Assembly: GCA_903919315.1 (NCBI GenBank)
Contig: CAIXHP010000059.1
Coordinates: 1-58,165, forward strand
Direction of reading: 5' to 3'
DNA from: an uncultured Pseudomonadota bacterium
GTDB taxonomy: Bacteria > Pseudomonadota > Alphaproteobacteria > UBA9219
Length of the DNA stretch: 58,165 bases
Shown here: one piece after another, positions 1-7,696 of the stretch
Numbering within the stretch: position 1 is the first letter of the stretch
Layout of the letters: the number at the start of each line of letters is the position of its first letter
The notes under the pieces: model-generated
Seen by the model: the letters and a program-made list of their open reading frames with translations, nothing else
Database searches by the model: none
Told to the model about the DNA's origin: nothing
Made by a program: the position numbers and the translations under genes

Positions 1-189
1 GCCGAGAAACCCCGTCGCGGCGACCGCGTCGCCGTGCGCACGCGCAACGGCGAGGTGATGGTTAAACAGCTGGGCCGCGACGGCGGACAGAAAATCGAGC
101 TGCTGTCCTTCAATCCTGACTACCCTCTCATCACCCTCCTGCGCCGCGACGTGGATTGGATCTATCGCGTGGTGTGGGCGAGTCAGTAA
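1..189 (+). CDS. C-terminal end of an S24-family (LexA/CI-like) transcriptional regulator, partial
   Basis: The reading frame is open from the first base and stops at 187-189, so only the last 62 residues are present. The visible part has the GDRVAVRTRNGEVMVKQL strand pattern, with the conserved lysine that follows GEV in S24 peptidase folds, and a closing segment (NPDYPLITLLRRDVDWIYRV) typical of phage-repressor-like S24 proteins. In this family the lysine is the general base of a Ser/Lys dyad for self-cleavage. The serine and any N-terminal HTH lie outside the window. Transcription is co-directional with pyrD 25 bp downstream. Family assignment is fairly good; the specific regulator is unknown. 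Confidence 0.7.
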   Translation, partial: AEKPRRGDRVAVRTRNGEVMVKQLGRDGGQKIELLSFNPDYPLITLLRRDVDWIYRVVWASQ

Positions 190-213
190 TTCTTGCGCCG
201 CAAAAACGAGGCT

Positions 214-1284
214 ATGGATAGAATGGTCTATGGATTGGTTCGCCCTCTCTTGTTCGCCATTGAACCTGAGAAGGCTCACGGGCTTGCCATGGCATCGCTG
301 CGGTTGCTGGATAAGACGGGCATGCTCGGCAAGCTTTATCCTCCGCACAAAGACGAAGTCACGTTGTGGGGGTTGAAGTTCTCCAATCGGATCGGTCTTG
401 CAGCGGGGCTGGATAAGGACGGCGACTCTATCGATGCCTTATCAAGTTTGGGGTTTGGTTTTCTTGAAATCGGCACCGTAACGCCCTTGCCTCAGGATGG
501 GAACCCAAGGCCGAGGATGTTCCGGCTAGTGGCGCATCAGGCCCTTATCAACCGCTTGGGCTTTAACAATCTTGGTGTGGATCGGCTGGTTCAAAACGTT
601 CGCGCTTCTCGACGACGCTGTGTGCTTGGGATCAGTATCGGAAAAAACGCGAAGACTTCGGAACAAAACACGATTGATGATTATCTGTTTTGCTTGGAAC
701 GGGCGTTTCCCGTTGCGGACTATGTTGCAGTCAACATTTCTTCGCCGAACACGGTTGGTTTGCGTGGGCTTCAGTTTCTCAATGTTCTCCCTGCGTTTTT
801 AAATCCGATTAAGGACAAGCAGCTTAAATTGCAGCGGCAATACGGAAGGATGGTGCCGCTCCTAGTCAAGATTGCGCCCGATTTGTCTTCGGACGAGGTG
901 CGGGGGATTGGTCGCGTACTGCTTGATTGCGGCGTTGATGGGGTTATCGCTACGAACTCGACCATCACGCGATCAGGTGTGGAAAGCCATCCGCTGGCGT
1001 TCCAAGCCGGAGGTCTCACCGGCGCGCCTTTGTCGCGTGTTTCGCTGCGAGTCGTTCGGGAATTGGCCGAGGTTGTCCAAGGAAGGCTTCCTATCGTTGG
1101 GAGCGGCGGGGTTATGTCGCCAACGGACGCTGCGGCTTTGGTCGAGGCTGGGGCTGACTTGGTTCAACTGTATACCGGTTTGATTTACAATGGGCCTTCG
1201 TTCATCGCGAAAGCCGCCAGAGCTGCTGATGCCGCAAAGACAGTATCTTTGTGGGCGGACTCACCCCAAAAGCGTTTGCCATGA
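214..1284 (+). CDS. pyrD: Dihydroorotate dehydrogenase (quinone), class 2
   Basis: Oxidises dihydroorotate to orotate in de novo pyrimidine synthesis, passing electrons through FMN to membrane quinone. The 356-residue protein has the class 2 N-terminal helix (YGLVRPLLFAIEPEKAHGLA), the GLAAGLDKDG and EIGTVTP motifs, NRLGFNN, the VNISSPNT segment with the class 2 catalytic serine, and the FMN-phosphate loop VGSGGVMS with a final QLYTGLIYNGP. The ATG at 214 is preferred over an upstream TTG at 193 because cgagg sits just before it and it matches the usual start of the family. Its last 24 bp overlap the convergent aroB 3' end. Codon use is slightly more AT-rich than that of its neighbours. Confidence 0.96.
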   Translation: MDRMVYGLVRPLLFAIEPEKAHGLAMASLRLLDKTGMLGKLYPPHKDEVTLWGLKFSNRIGLAAGLDKDGDSIDALSSLGFGFLEIGTVTPLPQDGNPRPRMFRLVAHQALINRLGFNNLGVDRLVQNVRASRRRCVLGISIGKNAKTSEQNTIDDYLFCLERAFPVADYVAVNISSPNTVGLRGLQFLNVLPAFLNPIKDKQLKLQRQYGRMVPLLVKIAPDLSSDEVRGIGRVLLDCGVDGVIATNSTITRSGVESHPLAFQAGGLTGAPLSRVSLRVVRELAEVVQGRLPIVGSGGVMSPTDAAALVEAGADLVQLYTGLIYNGPSFIAKAARAADAAKTVSLWADSPQKRLP

Positions 1285-2403
1285 TGCGCGGACGGGGGTG
1301 GGGTTGGTGTTGGGGTTGACGAAGGCTTGGCCGATGCCGCGTGCGAGGATGAGCGTGAGTTTGCCGTGTTCGGCTTTCTTGTCCTGCGCCATCAGGGCCA
1401 TCAGGCGTTCGATGTCATAGGCAAAGGCGGGCGGTTTGATCGGCAGGCCTACGGCTTGCAGGTGTTCACGCACCGCGCGCGCGTCGGCGGCGGGGCAGAG
1501 GCCGAGATCGGCGGAGAGGCGGAACGCCATCGCCATGCCGATGGACACCGCTTCGCCATGCAAAATCAGGTGGCTGTAGCCGGTGATGGCCTCTAACGCA
1601 TGGCCGAACGTGTGTCCGAGATTGAGCAGGGCGCGGACTCCGGTTTCGTGTTCGTCGGCGATGACGATGGCGGCCTTGTAGGCGCAGCTGCGGCTGACGG
1701 CTTCGATCTGCGCCGCGCGGTCGCCGCGCAGGAGTTTGTCGCCGTGTGTCTGGCACCATGTGAAGAAGGCGGCATCGTTGATCAGGCCGTATTTCACCAC
1801 CTCGGCATACCCGGCTTGCATTTCGCGTTCCGGCAGCGAGTCGAGCGTGCTCACGTCCGCTAGAACGAGGCGCGGCTGGTAAAAGGTGCCGACGGTGTTC
1901 TTGCCATAGGCGGTGCTGATCCCATTTTTTCCGCCGACGGAGCTGTCCACTTGCGCGAGAAGGGTCGTCGGAATCTGAACGAAGTCGAGGCCGCGCAACG
2001 CCAACGCGGCGGCTACGCCCGCCAAGTCGCCCACCACGCCGCCGCCGAGGGCGATCACGAGCGTTTTGCGGTCGATGCCGCGCGTGAACAGTTGGTCGAG
2101 GGTGTTTTGCAGCGTCGCGAAATCCTTGCTGCTCTCGCCGGGCGGGACGATGACGGCGGGCAGGACGGTGTGTTCGGCGGCCACGAGGATGGCTTCGAGC
2201 CGTTGCAGATACAGAGCGGCGACGGTGCGGTCGGTGATGACGACGCAGCGACGTGCTCCCAGCCTTAAATGGATCAGCGTTCCGGCTTCGGCCAGAATGT
2301 TGTCGCCGACGACGATGTCATAGCCGTGCGCTTCGGCGGCGGGAAGCTCGACTCGCACGACTTTTCCGGAGGAGAGTGGGGCTGCGTCGGGGGGCATCGT
2401 CAT
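1261..2403 (-). CDS. aroB: 3-dehydroquinate synthase
   Basis: Second step of the shikimate pathway, converting DAHP to 3-dehydroquinate with NAD+ and a divalent metal. The 380-residue protein shows the NAD-binding GGGVVGDLAG loop, the VDSSVGGKNGI substrate motif, the metal-site region AGYAEVVKYGL with its glutamate, and LLNLGHTFGHALE with metal-binding histidines. The start overlaps the aroK stop by 4 bp (ATGA), so translation is probably coupled. An internal ATG two codons later is an alternative start. The 3' end runs 24 bp into pyrD on the other strand. aroK-aroB pairing is standard in Proteobacteria. Confidence 0.97.
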   Translation of the reverse strand: MTMPPDAAPLSSGKVVRVELPAAEAHGYDIVVGDNILAEAGTLIHLRLGARRCVVITDRTVAALYLQRLEAILVAAEHTVLPAVIVPPGESSKDFATLQNTLDQLFTRGIDRKTLVIALGGGVVGDLAGVAAALALRGLDFVQIPTTLLAQVDSSVGGKNGISTAYGKNTVGTFYQPRLVLADVSTLDSLPEREMQAGYAEVVKYGLINDAAFFTWCQTHGDKLLRGDRAAQIEAVSRSCAYKAAIVIADEHETGVRALLNLGHTFGHALEAITGYSHLILHGEAVSIGMAMAFRLSADLGLCPAADARAVREHLQAVGLPIKPPAFAYDIERLMALMAQDKKAEHGKLTLILARGIGQAFVNPNTNPTPVRASWQTLLG

Positions 2404-2978
2404 GCGTCTTCCCTGCCGGGGTTGTTGCTGGCTGCGTAATCATGCAGAGCTTTCATCACGCGCTCGGCGGTTTCGTCCGGCGGGTTGTTGCTGGTGTCCA
2501 CGACGATGTCCGCTTGCGCGTAGATGGGCTCGCGCCGCGCCATCAGGTCGCGCAGCACTTGCGCCCGGTCGCCTTGATGCAAAAGCGGGCGGTTGTTGTT
2601 GCGCGAGGTGCGTTCCAACAGAATGTCAAAATCGGCGCGCAGCCAGATGGACAGGGCGTGTTCGTGGATCAGGGCGCGGGTTTCGTCGTCCATGAACGCG
2701 CCGCCGCCCGTCGCCAGCACATGCGGGGGGCGTTCCAGCAGACGGGCGATGACCCGGCGTTCACCGTCGCGGAAGGCGGTTTCGCCCAGCTGTTCGAAGA
2801 TGCGCATGATCTTCATGCCTGCCGCCGCTTCGACTTCGGCATCGGAATCGACAAAGCTGCGGCCAAGGCGCGTCGCCAGCCGTTTCCCGATGCTGCTTTT
2901 GCCCGCGCCCGGCATGCCGACGACGACCAAGGTTTTGGCGGGAAGGGGAAGGGCGGACAGGTTTGCGATTGCGTTCAT
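2400..2978 (-). CDS. aroK: Shikimate kinase
   Basis: Phosphorylates shikimate at the 3-OH using ATP. The 192 residues carry the P-loop GMPGAGKSSIGK near the N-terminus, the shikimate-binding aspartate in FVDSDAEVE, FRDGERRV with the substrate arginine, the GGGAF turn, and the lid arginine in NNRPLL. It is the first gene of the aroK-aroB pair and reads away from the divergent small membrane-protein gene at 3086. The ATG at 2978 has only a weak ribosome-binding site. Confidence 0.96.
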   Translation of the reverse strand: MNAIANLSALPLPAKTLVVVGMPGAGKSSIGKRLATRLGRSFVDSDAEVEAAAGMKIMRIFEQLGETAFRDGERRVIARLLERPPHVLATGGGAFMDDETRALIHEHALSIWLRADFDILLERTSRNNNRPLLHQGDRAQVLRDLMARREPIYAQADIVVDTSNNPPDETAERVMKALHDYAASNNPGREDA

Positions 2979-3085
2979 GTTCCAATCGGATCAAAATGTT
3001 GCCGCAAAGGGATGTTGTGGATGTAAAGGATTGGGCGCACGGGCGCAAGCCGTGTCTGCGCCTGACACGAGAACGGGAGTTGTTT

Positions 3086-3223
3086 ATGCGTTTTGCGGTC
3101 GCTGGTTTCGTGTTGGTTCTGGTTTTGGCTATCGTCGGCACGATCGTTTTGGGCTCCCTGCCCGTTAAGCCGCCTGTCGAAAAAGTGGAGCAATCGGTCC
3201 CCGATGATCATATCCCGCGTTAA
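3086..3223 (+). CDS. Small single-pass membrane protein, unknown function
   Basis: A 45-residue ORF starting at an ATG preceded by cgggag. It begins MRFAVAGFVLVLVLAIVGTIV, one clear hydrophobic segment at about residues 5-24, followed by a short polar tail rich in Pro, Val and Glu and ending at HIPR. The stop lies 20 bp inside the next ORF, which starts at 3204, so the two are probably translationally coupled. This gene and its downstream partner occupy the space between the aro pair and xerD. No family recognised. Its good ribosome-binding site and coupling support that it is real. Confidence 0.6.
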   Translation: MRFAVAGFVLVLVLAIVGTIVLGSLPVKPPVEKVEQSVPDDHIPR

Positions 3224-5114
3224 TACACGTTTCCTGCGGCTGGCTCTGTTGGGCGGCGCGTTGCTTTGGGCGTTGCCAGCTGCGGCGACATCGGATGACC
3301 GCGAAGCCAGCTTTTTGCCGCCGCCTGAGGCGGCGCTGTCGCCCGCGCCTGTTGTGGCCGCTCCTGCGAGCGCCAGCGTTTCGTCGGCTGTTTCCGTTCC
3401 TGTCACGTCTGCTCCCGTCACGTCCGTTCCTGTCGAGACTCCGCCAGGCGACCTCGTTCCGGTCGATATGGGCACGCCGGTGGCGACGGAGGTTTTGGCA
3501 CCGGTCGATCCCGACGGTGTCGGGCTTTTGACCGCGTCGGCTGGTGGGTTGCCTGTCGCGCTGTGGGAGGGGACTCCGCGCGCTCTGGTCGAGCGGTTGC
3601 TGGGCGAGCCGGGGTTCGTTCCGACCGCTTCGCCTGCGCTTAACGATTTGGCGCGGCGCATGCTGCTCAGCACGGCGGCGGTTCCGGCGGGGGCTTCGGC
3701 GGTCAATCGCAGCCTGACTTCGTTGCGGTTGGAAAAGCTGTTGGCACTCGGCGCTGTGAGCGAAGCGTGGCAGTTGGCGTTGTTGGCCAAAGATGCGCAT
3801 GTGGACGACGCTGTCCTGCGGCAGGTCACAGAAGCCATGCTCATTGGGCCGGACAGCAAGGTCGTGTGCGACAAAATGCCGGAAATAATGGCCGGGCATA
3901 GCGGCGGCGATTGGCAAAAGGCGCAAGTGGTTTGCCAGCTGCGCAGTGGCGACATGAAAGCGTCGCAGCTCAGCCTCGATCTGATGCGTGAGCAACAGGT
4001 GAAGGACGAGGTCTTTATGACCTTGGCCAGCCGCAATGTTTTGGGCGGCGTGAAGCAGTTGCCGCGCCAGTTGACACCGCTGCGCGCCACCAGTCTCGCC
4101 CTGCTGCGTCAAGTCGATTTGCCCTTGCCGCCGGAGCTGTTTGCGAGGCCTGACGCGGCCCTGATCCCTGAGTTGCTGCAGGCCAAGGCTGCGGACGACA
4201 AGGATCGTCTGGCGTTGGCTTCCCGCGCGGCGGCGCGTGGCATGATCGGTTCGGCCCAGCTGGCCGCTGTTTACGGCAGCGTGGCGTTTACGCCGGATAA
4301 TTTGGCGAATGCGACCGGCGGCGGCGAGAGCGGGCCTCGGTTTGAAGCTTTGCTCTATCAGGCGGCGCGACAAGAAACGGTTCCGCAAAAGCGTGTGGAA
4401 TTGGTTCGGAAATGGGCCGAGGCCATGGATACGGCATCGCTCTGCGGCGCGGCGGGCCAGCTTTTGGCGGAGCAGGTGGCGACTCTTCCCGTTACCAGCG
4501 ACAACAACATGTTTGCCGCGACGGCGGCGCGGGTGATGGCTTTGGCGGGCAAGCCGGATCAGGCGTTGGCCTGGCTTAAACTGGCGTATGGCTCGGCCAG
4601 CAAATTGCCGGAGGTTGCCGCGACCTTGCAAAACAATTGGCCGTTGTTTGTGTTGTCTGGCTTGGTGACGGATGCCGAATATGGGCAGGGGTTGAAGGGC
4701 TGGCTGGATGCCGCGCTGACTCCTGCCGCAGGGGAGGATGCCGAGAAGGCCGCTCTCGATAGCAAGGAAAGCCGGGCGCGGCGTCAGAAGGCCGGGGCAG
4801 TGTTGCTTCTGCTCAATGCGGCGGGCTTTGCCGTACCCGAAGAACAGTGGGTGCGCGTCGCGGAAACGGCGGCGGAGAGCAAGCGTTTCGCGATGCCCTC
4901 CCCGGTTCTTTTGGAACGGTTGCGGTCGGCTGGTGTCGGCAATCGTCGCGGCGAGGCGGTGGCTTTGAGCGTTTTGCTCGCGGGTGGCGGCGCGGCGGAT
5001 ACGCCTTTGTTCGTTATCACCGATGCCGTGCGCTCTTTGCGGCAAATCGGCCTGACCGCCGACGCGTTGGCTTTGGCACGGGAAACGGCGGCGGGCCAGT
5101 TGACAACGCCATGA
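3204..5114 (+). CDS. Large exported protein of unknown function
   Basis: 636 residues starting at an ATG inside the preceding small ORF. The N-terminus is a typical Sec signal peptide (positive MIISRVNTRFLR, hydrophobic core LALLGGALLWALP, cleavage near AAA-TS). A low-complexity Pro/Val/Ala/Thr/Ser stretch follows (about residues 35-95, with VPVTSAPVTSVPVE-like repeats), then roughly 500 residues of predicted alpha-helical, Leu/Ala-rich sequence suggestive of helical-hairpin repeats. It ends 10 bp before xerD, so it probably shares that transcript. I recognise no characterised family. A periplasmic or envelope-anchored solenoid is an inference from composition. Confidence 0.75.
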   Translation: MIISRVNTRFLRLALLGGALLWALPAAATSDDREASFLPPPEAALSPAPVVAAPASASVSSAVSVPVTSAPVTSVPVETPPGDLVPVDMGTPVATEVLAPVDPDGVGLLTASAGGLPVALWEGTPRALVERLLGEPGFVPTASPALNDLARRMLLSTAAVPAGASAVNRSLTSLRLEKLLALGAVSEAWQLALLAKDAHVDDAVLRQVTEAMLIGPDSKVVCDKMPEIMAGHSGGDWQKAQVVCQLRSGDMKASQLSLDLMREQQVKDEVFMTLASRNVLGGVKQLPRQLTPLRATSLALLRQVDLPLPPELFARPDAALIPELLQAKAADDKDRLALASRAAARGMIGSAQLAAVYGSVAFTPDNLANATGGGESGPRFEALLYQAARQETVPQKRVELVRKWAEAMDTASLCGAAGQLLAEQVATLPVTSDNNMFAATAARVMALAGKPDQALAWLKLAYGSASKLPEVAATLQNNWPLFVLSGLVTDAEYGQGLKGWLDAALTPAAGEDAEKAALDSKESRARRQKAGAVLLLLNAAGFAVPEEQWVRVAETAAESKRFAMPSPVLLERLRSAGVGNRRGEAVALSVLLAGGGAADTPLFVITDAVRSLRQIGLTADALALARETAAGQLTTP

Positions 5115-5124
5115 GCGGCTTGTC

Positions 5125-6057
5125 ATGACCGGGACGACGTTCGCTTTGCTCGACGCTTTTCTTGACATGATGTTGGCCGAGCGCAACGCGGCGCTGAACA
5201 CGCGGGCGGCTTATCGGCGCGATTTGGACGAGGCGTCGCGCTTTATGGCGCAGCGGGCAGTGAGCCTCCATCAGGCCAGCGAAGAAGACGTTCGGGCCTA
5301 TATCGCGTCGTTGGCCGTATTCGCGCCGCGCACACAGGCGCGGCGGTTGTCGGCGTTGCGGCAGTTCTATCGCTTTCTTTGCTCCGAGGGCCACCGCGCC
5401 GAAGATCCCTCGCGCAACATCGATCCGCCGCGCCTTGGTCGCGTCTTGCCGAAATACCTTAGCGAGGAAGAGGTTGTCGCGCTCTTGAAGGTCGTCGCGC
5501 GGCATCGCGGGGCGGAGGGCGCGCGGCTGAAGGCGATGCTGGAGCTGCTCTATGCGGCGGGACTGCGCGTGACGGAGTTGGTGAGCCTGCCGTTGGACTC
5601 CGTGTTGTTTGATCGCGGTCTTGTGCAGGTGAAGGGCAAGGGCGGCAAGGAACGCATGGTGCCGTTGGGCGATCCGGCGGTCGCCGCGCTCAAGGCGTGG
5701 CTGCCGTACCGCAAGGAATCGCTGGGCGACAAACGCGCGTCGCCGTTTCTGTTCCCTTCCTTTTCAGGGCGGTTGGGGTATATGACGCGGCAGAGATTTT
5801 TCCAGCTTTTGAAGGACATCGGCATTCAGGCGGGACTTGCGCCGGAGCGTCTCAGTCCCCACGTTTTGCGGCACGCTTTTGCGACGCATCTGCTTGAGCA
5901 TGGGGCGGATTTGCGCAGCGTGCAGACGATGCTCGGCCATGCCGACATCGCCACGACCCAGATCTACACGCACGTCGCTACGGATCGTTTGACCCGGACG
6001 GTGACAGAACACCACCCGTTGGCGCGTAAGGGACGGGGGAAGCGGTCTGCTTCTTGA
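5125..6057 (+). CDS. xerD: Site-specific tyrosine recombinase XerD
   Basis: Resolves chromosome dimers at dif together with XerC under FtsK control. The 310-residue protein has the N-terminal SAM-like core-binding domain (about 1-95) and the catalytic domain with all expected residues: Arg in AAGLRVTELVSL, Lys in VKGKGGKERMVPLG, H-x-x-R in SPHVLRHAFATHLL, His in MLGHADIATTQ and the nucleophile Tyr in IYTHV. Length and the HGADLRSVQ segment fit XerD better than XerC. The start is 10 bp after the upstream exported-protein gene. The last 80 bp overlap the convergent membrane-protein gene. Confidence 0.94.
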   Translation: MTGTTFALLDAFLDMMLAERNAALNTRAAYRRDLDEASRFMAQRAVSLHQASEEDVRAYIASLAVFAPRTQARRLSALRQFYRFLCSEGHRAEDPSRNIDPPRLGRVLPKYLSEEEVVALLKVVARHRGAEGARLKAMLELLYAAGLRVTELVSLPLDSVLFDRGLVQVKGKGGKERMVPLGDPAVAALKAWLPYRKESLGDKRASPFLFPSFSGRLGYMTRQRFFQLLKDIGIQAGLAPERLSPHVLRHAFATHLLEHGADLRSVQTMLGHADIATTQIYTHVATDRLTRTVTEHHPLARKGRGKRSAS

Positions 6058-7687
6058 AAAGAAGGCGCAGGCCGATCAGCCATGCCAATAATCCGCCTAT
6101 GAGACAGATGCTGGCGCTAATAGGCCACGCCAAGACATCCAGACGTTCCACTATCAGGGGCCATTGGTTCAGACACATGGTGCGGTCGGGGAATAGGTCG
6201 AATTCGTAAGCGGCGGCGCGGGCGCAGCCTCCGAACGTCGCGGCGGCTGCCCATGTGACAAAGGCAAAAAACGCGACGAACCAGAGCAGAAAACCTTTGA
6301 GTATGCTTCGCCGCAACGCGGTTCTTTCGATGTCTTGAAGCCCAATGGCGAAGGCCGTCGCGATGGCGGGGAGCAAGACGTGAAGATACCAACCGGGCGT
6401 GCCTCTGTATCCGTTTAAGGCCATCACGACAAAGATATGATAGGCGAGGCCGATCAGAACGGGTGCGGTTAGCCAGACGGGTAACCAGACGGCATCGGTT
6501 ATGGGTTTCATGCGCGTGCGTCGGAGATAGAGCGCTATCAACCCGATCGTGAAGATTAAGGCCGGAACCCGGATCAGTTCGGATGGGCGCTTGAGTACGG
6601 ATACAGGATCGGCCCACCAGCTCCAGAGCCAGCTGTTGATTAAGAAATCCAGCGAGCCGAAAAAGGCGTACACCATGACGAAAACGGGCACGGTGGATAA
6701 ATGTGACGACATAGAGCCGCCGCTCAACATTCTGATTTCATCCGTGCTCCCCGTAAGGGTACCGAACGTCAGGTAATTGTGGATGTACCAAAGGCTCGCT
6801 ACGGCAGGGAACACGATCATCAGCGCCAATTCGCTCAAACGCTGTCGGGTCAACGCGCGATCTTTCCGGTCGCGCCATGCTCGTGTCAGCAGGAACAGGG
6901 TCAGGCCTAGCGCGATGGGCAGAAATAGCGCTTTTGTCAGCAGGCCGAGCGCCAGCGTCGCTCCCAGCGCCAGCGCGAGGGTTTTGTCCCGTTCGTCGCG
7001 GAGCGTTTGCAGGGCCAAAGACCAGAGAATGCCGACCAGAAAAAGACACAACGAGTCGTTGCCGATGCGGGCGAATTCTAAAAAAAACATCGGTGCAGCC
7101 AACGGGTAGATCAGAAAGGCTGTCGCGACGCGCGGTGTGGGCCCAGCCTGCCTTAGCGTGCCGTGAAGACTGACGGCGAAGCCGATAAGCGCGAGGAGGA
7201 ACGAGGCTAATCTGAGTGTGAACACTTGTCCGGCAAACGAGAGATGTTCCGTCGCGCGCATCAGCAACGTCATGACGAGATAATAAAGCGGAGGGTGCTG
7301 CGCTTCCCAGTTGTTCATGGCGCTCGGTGTATATCGGGGATGCTGGGCCGGTTCGCGATAGTTTTCTCTAAAGGACTTTACGTTTTCAGGTTGTTGAAAG
7401 AACTGGGGGTATGTCCACCTGCACCCCTCTAACGCGCCGTGCGGTGGGCGCATGCTGAAGGGCATGGGCGTGTTTTGCAGGAACGTGACGACCTCTTGGG
7501 CAACACGGCTGTTCCCGTTTTTGGGAATCGTTCCTGTGTCCGTGGTTTGGCGAATGATGGAATAGTGCGCGTATTCGTCAATGCTCGCGAGAGGAGGGTG
7601 AAGAAAGATGTACCCTAACCCGATCAGAAAGATCGCGACCGACAGAAAGACGAAGGGAATCCGCGTTGCTCTGTTGGTCAGAAGCAT
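5978..7687 (-). CDS. Polytopic membrane protein, DUF2142/GT-C glycosyltransferase-like
   Basis: 569 residues with about a dozen hydrophobic segments. Near the N-terminus, after the first transmembrane helix, is PPLASIDEYAHYSIIRQ, which has the Pro-x(n)-Asp-Glu-x-x-His pattern of DUF2142 and related GT-C-fold glycosyltransferases that use lipid-linked sugars. The long first extracytoplasmic loop and following helices also fit. The donor and acceptor cannot be told from sequence. It lies 9 bp downstream of secA on the same strand and may be read through from it. Its final 26 codons are antisense to the xerD 3' end, an unusually long convergent overlap; the C-terminal tail is polar and looks dispensable. 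Confidence 0.7.
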   Translation of the reverse strand: MLLTNRATRIPFVFLSVAIFLIGLGYIFLHPPLASIDEYAHYSIIRQTTDTGTIPKNGNSRVAQEVVTFLQNTPMPFSMRPPHGALEGCRWTYPQFFQQPENVKSFRENYREPAQHPRYTPSAMNNWEAQHPPLYYLVMTLLMRATEHLSFAGQVFTLRLASFLLALIGFAVSLHGTLRQAGPTPRVATAFLIYPLAAPMFFLEFARIGNDSLCLFLVGILWSLALQTLRDERDKTLALALGATLALGLLTKALFLPIALGLTLFLLTRAWRDRKDRALTRQRLSELALMIVFPAVASLWYIHNYLTFGTLTGSTDEIRMLSGGSMSSHLSTVPVFVMVYAFFGSLDFLINSWLWSWWADPVSVLKRPSELIRVPALIFTIGLIALYLRRTRMKPITDAVWLPVWLTAPVLIGLAYHIFVVMALNGYRGTPGWYLHVLLPAIATAFAIGLQDIERTALRRSILKGFLLWFVAFFAFVTWAAAATFGGCARAAAYEFDLFPDRTMCLNQWPLIVERLDVLAWPISASICLIGGLLAWLIGLRLLFKKQTASPVPYAPTGGVLSPSGSNDP

Positions 7688-7696
7688 TGATCGTCG

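Noticed and set aside
3165-5201. 678-codon frame antisense to the exported protein before xerD
   Set aside because: Arg/Gln-rich, without domain features, and overlaps a plus-strand gene with signal peptide and coupling to xerD.
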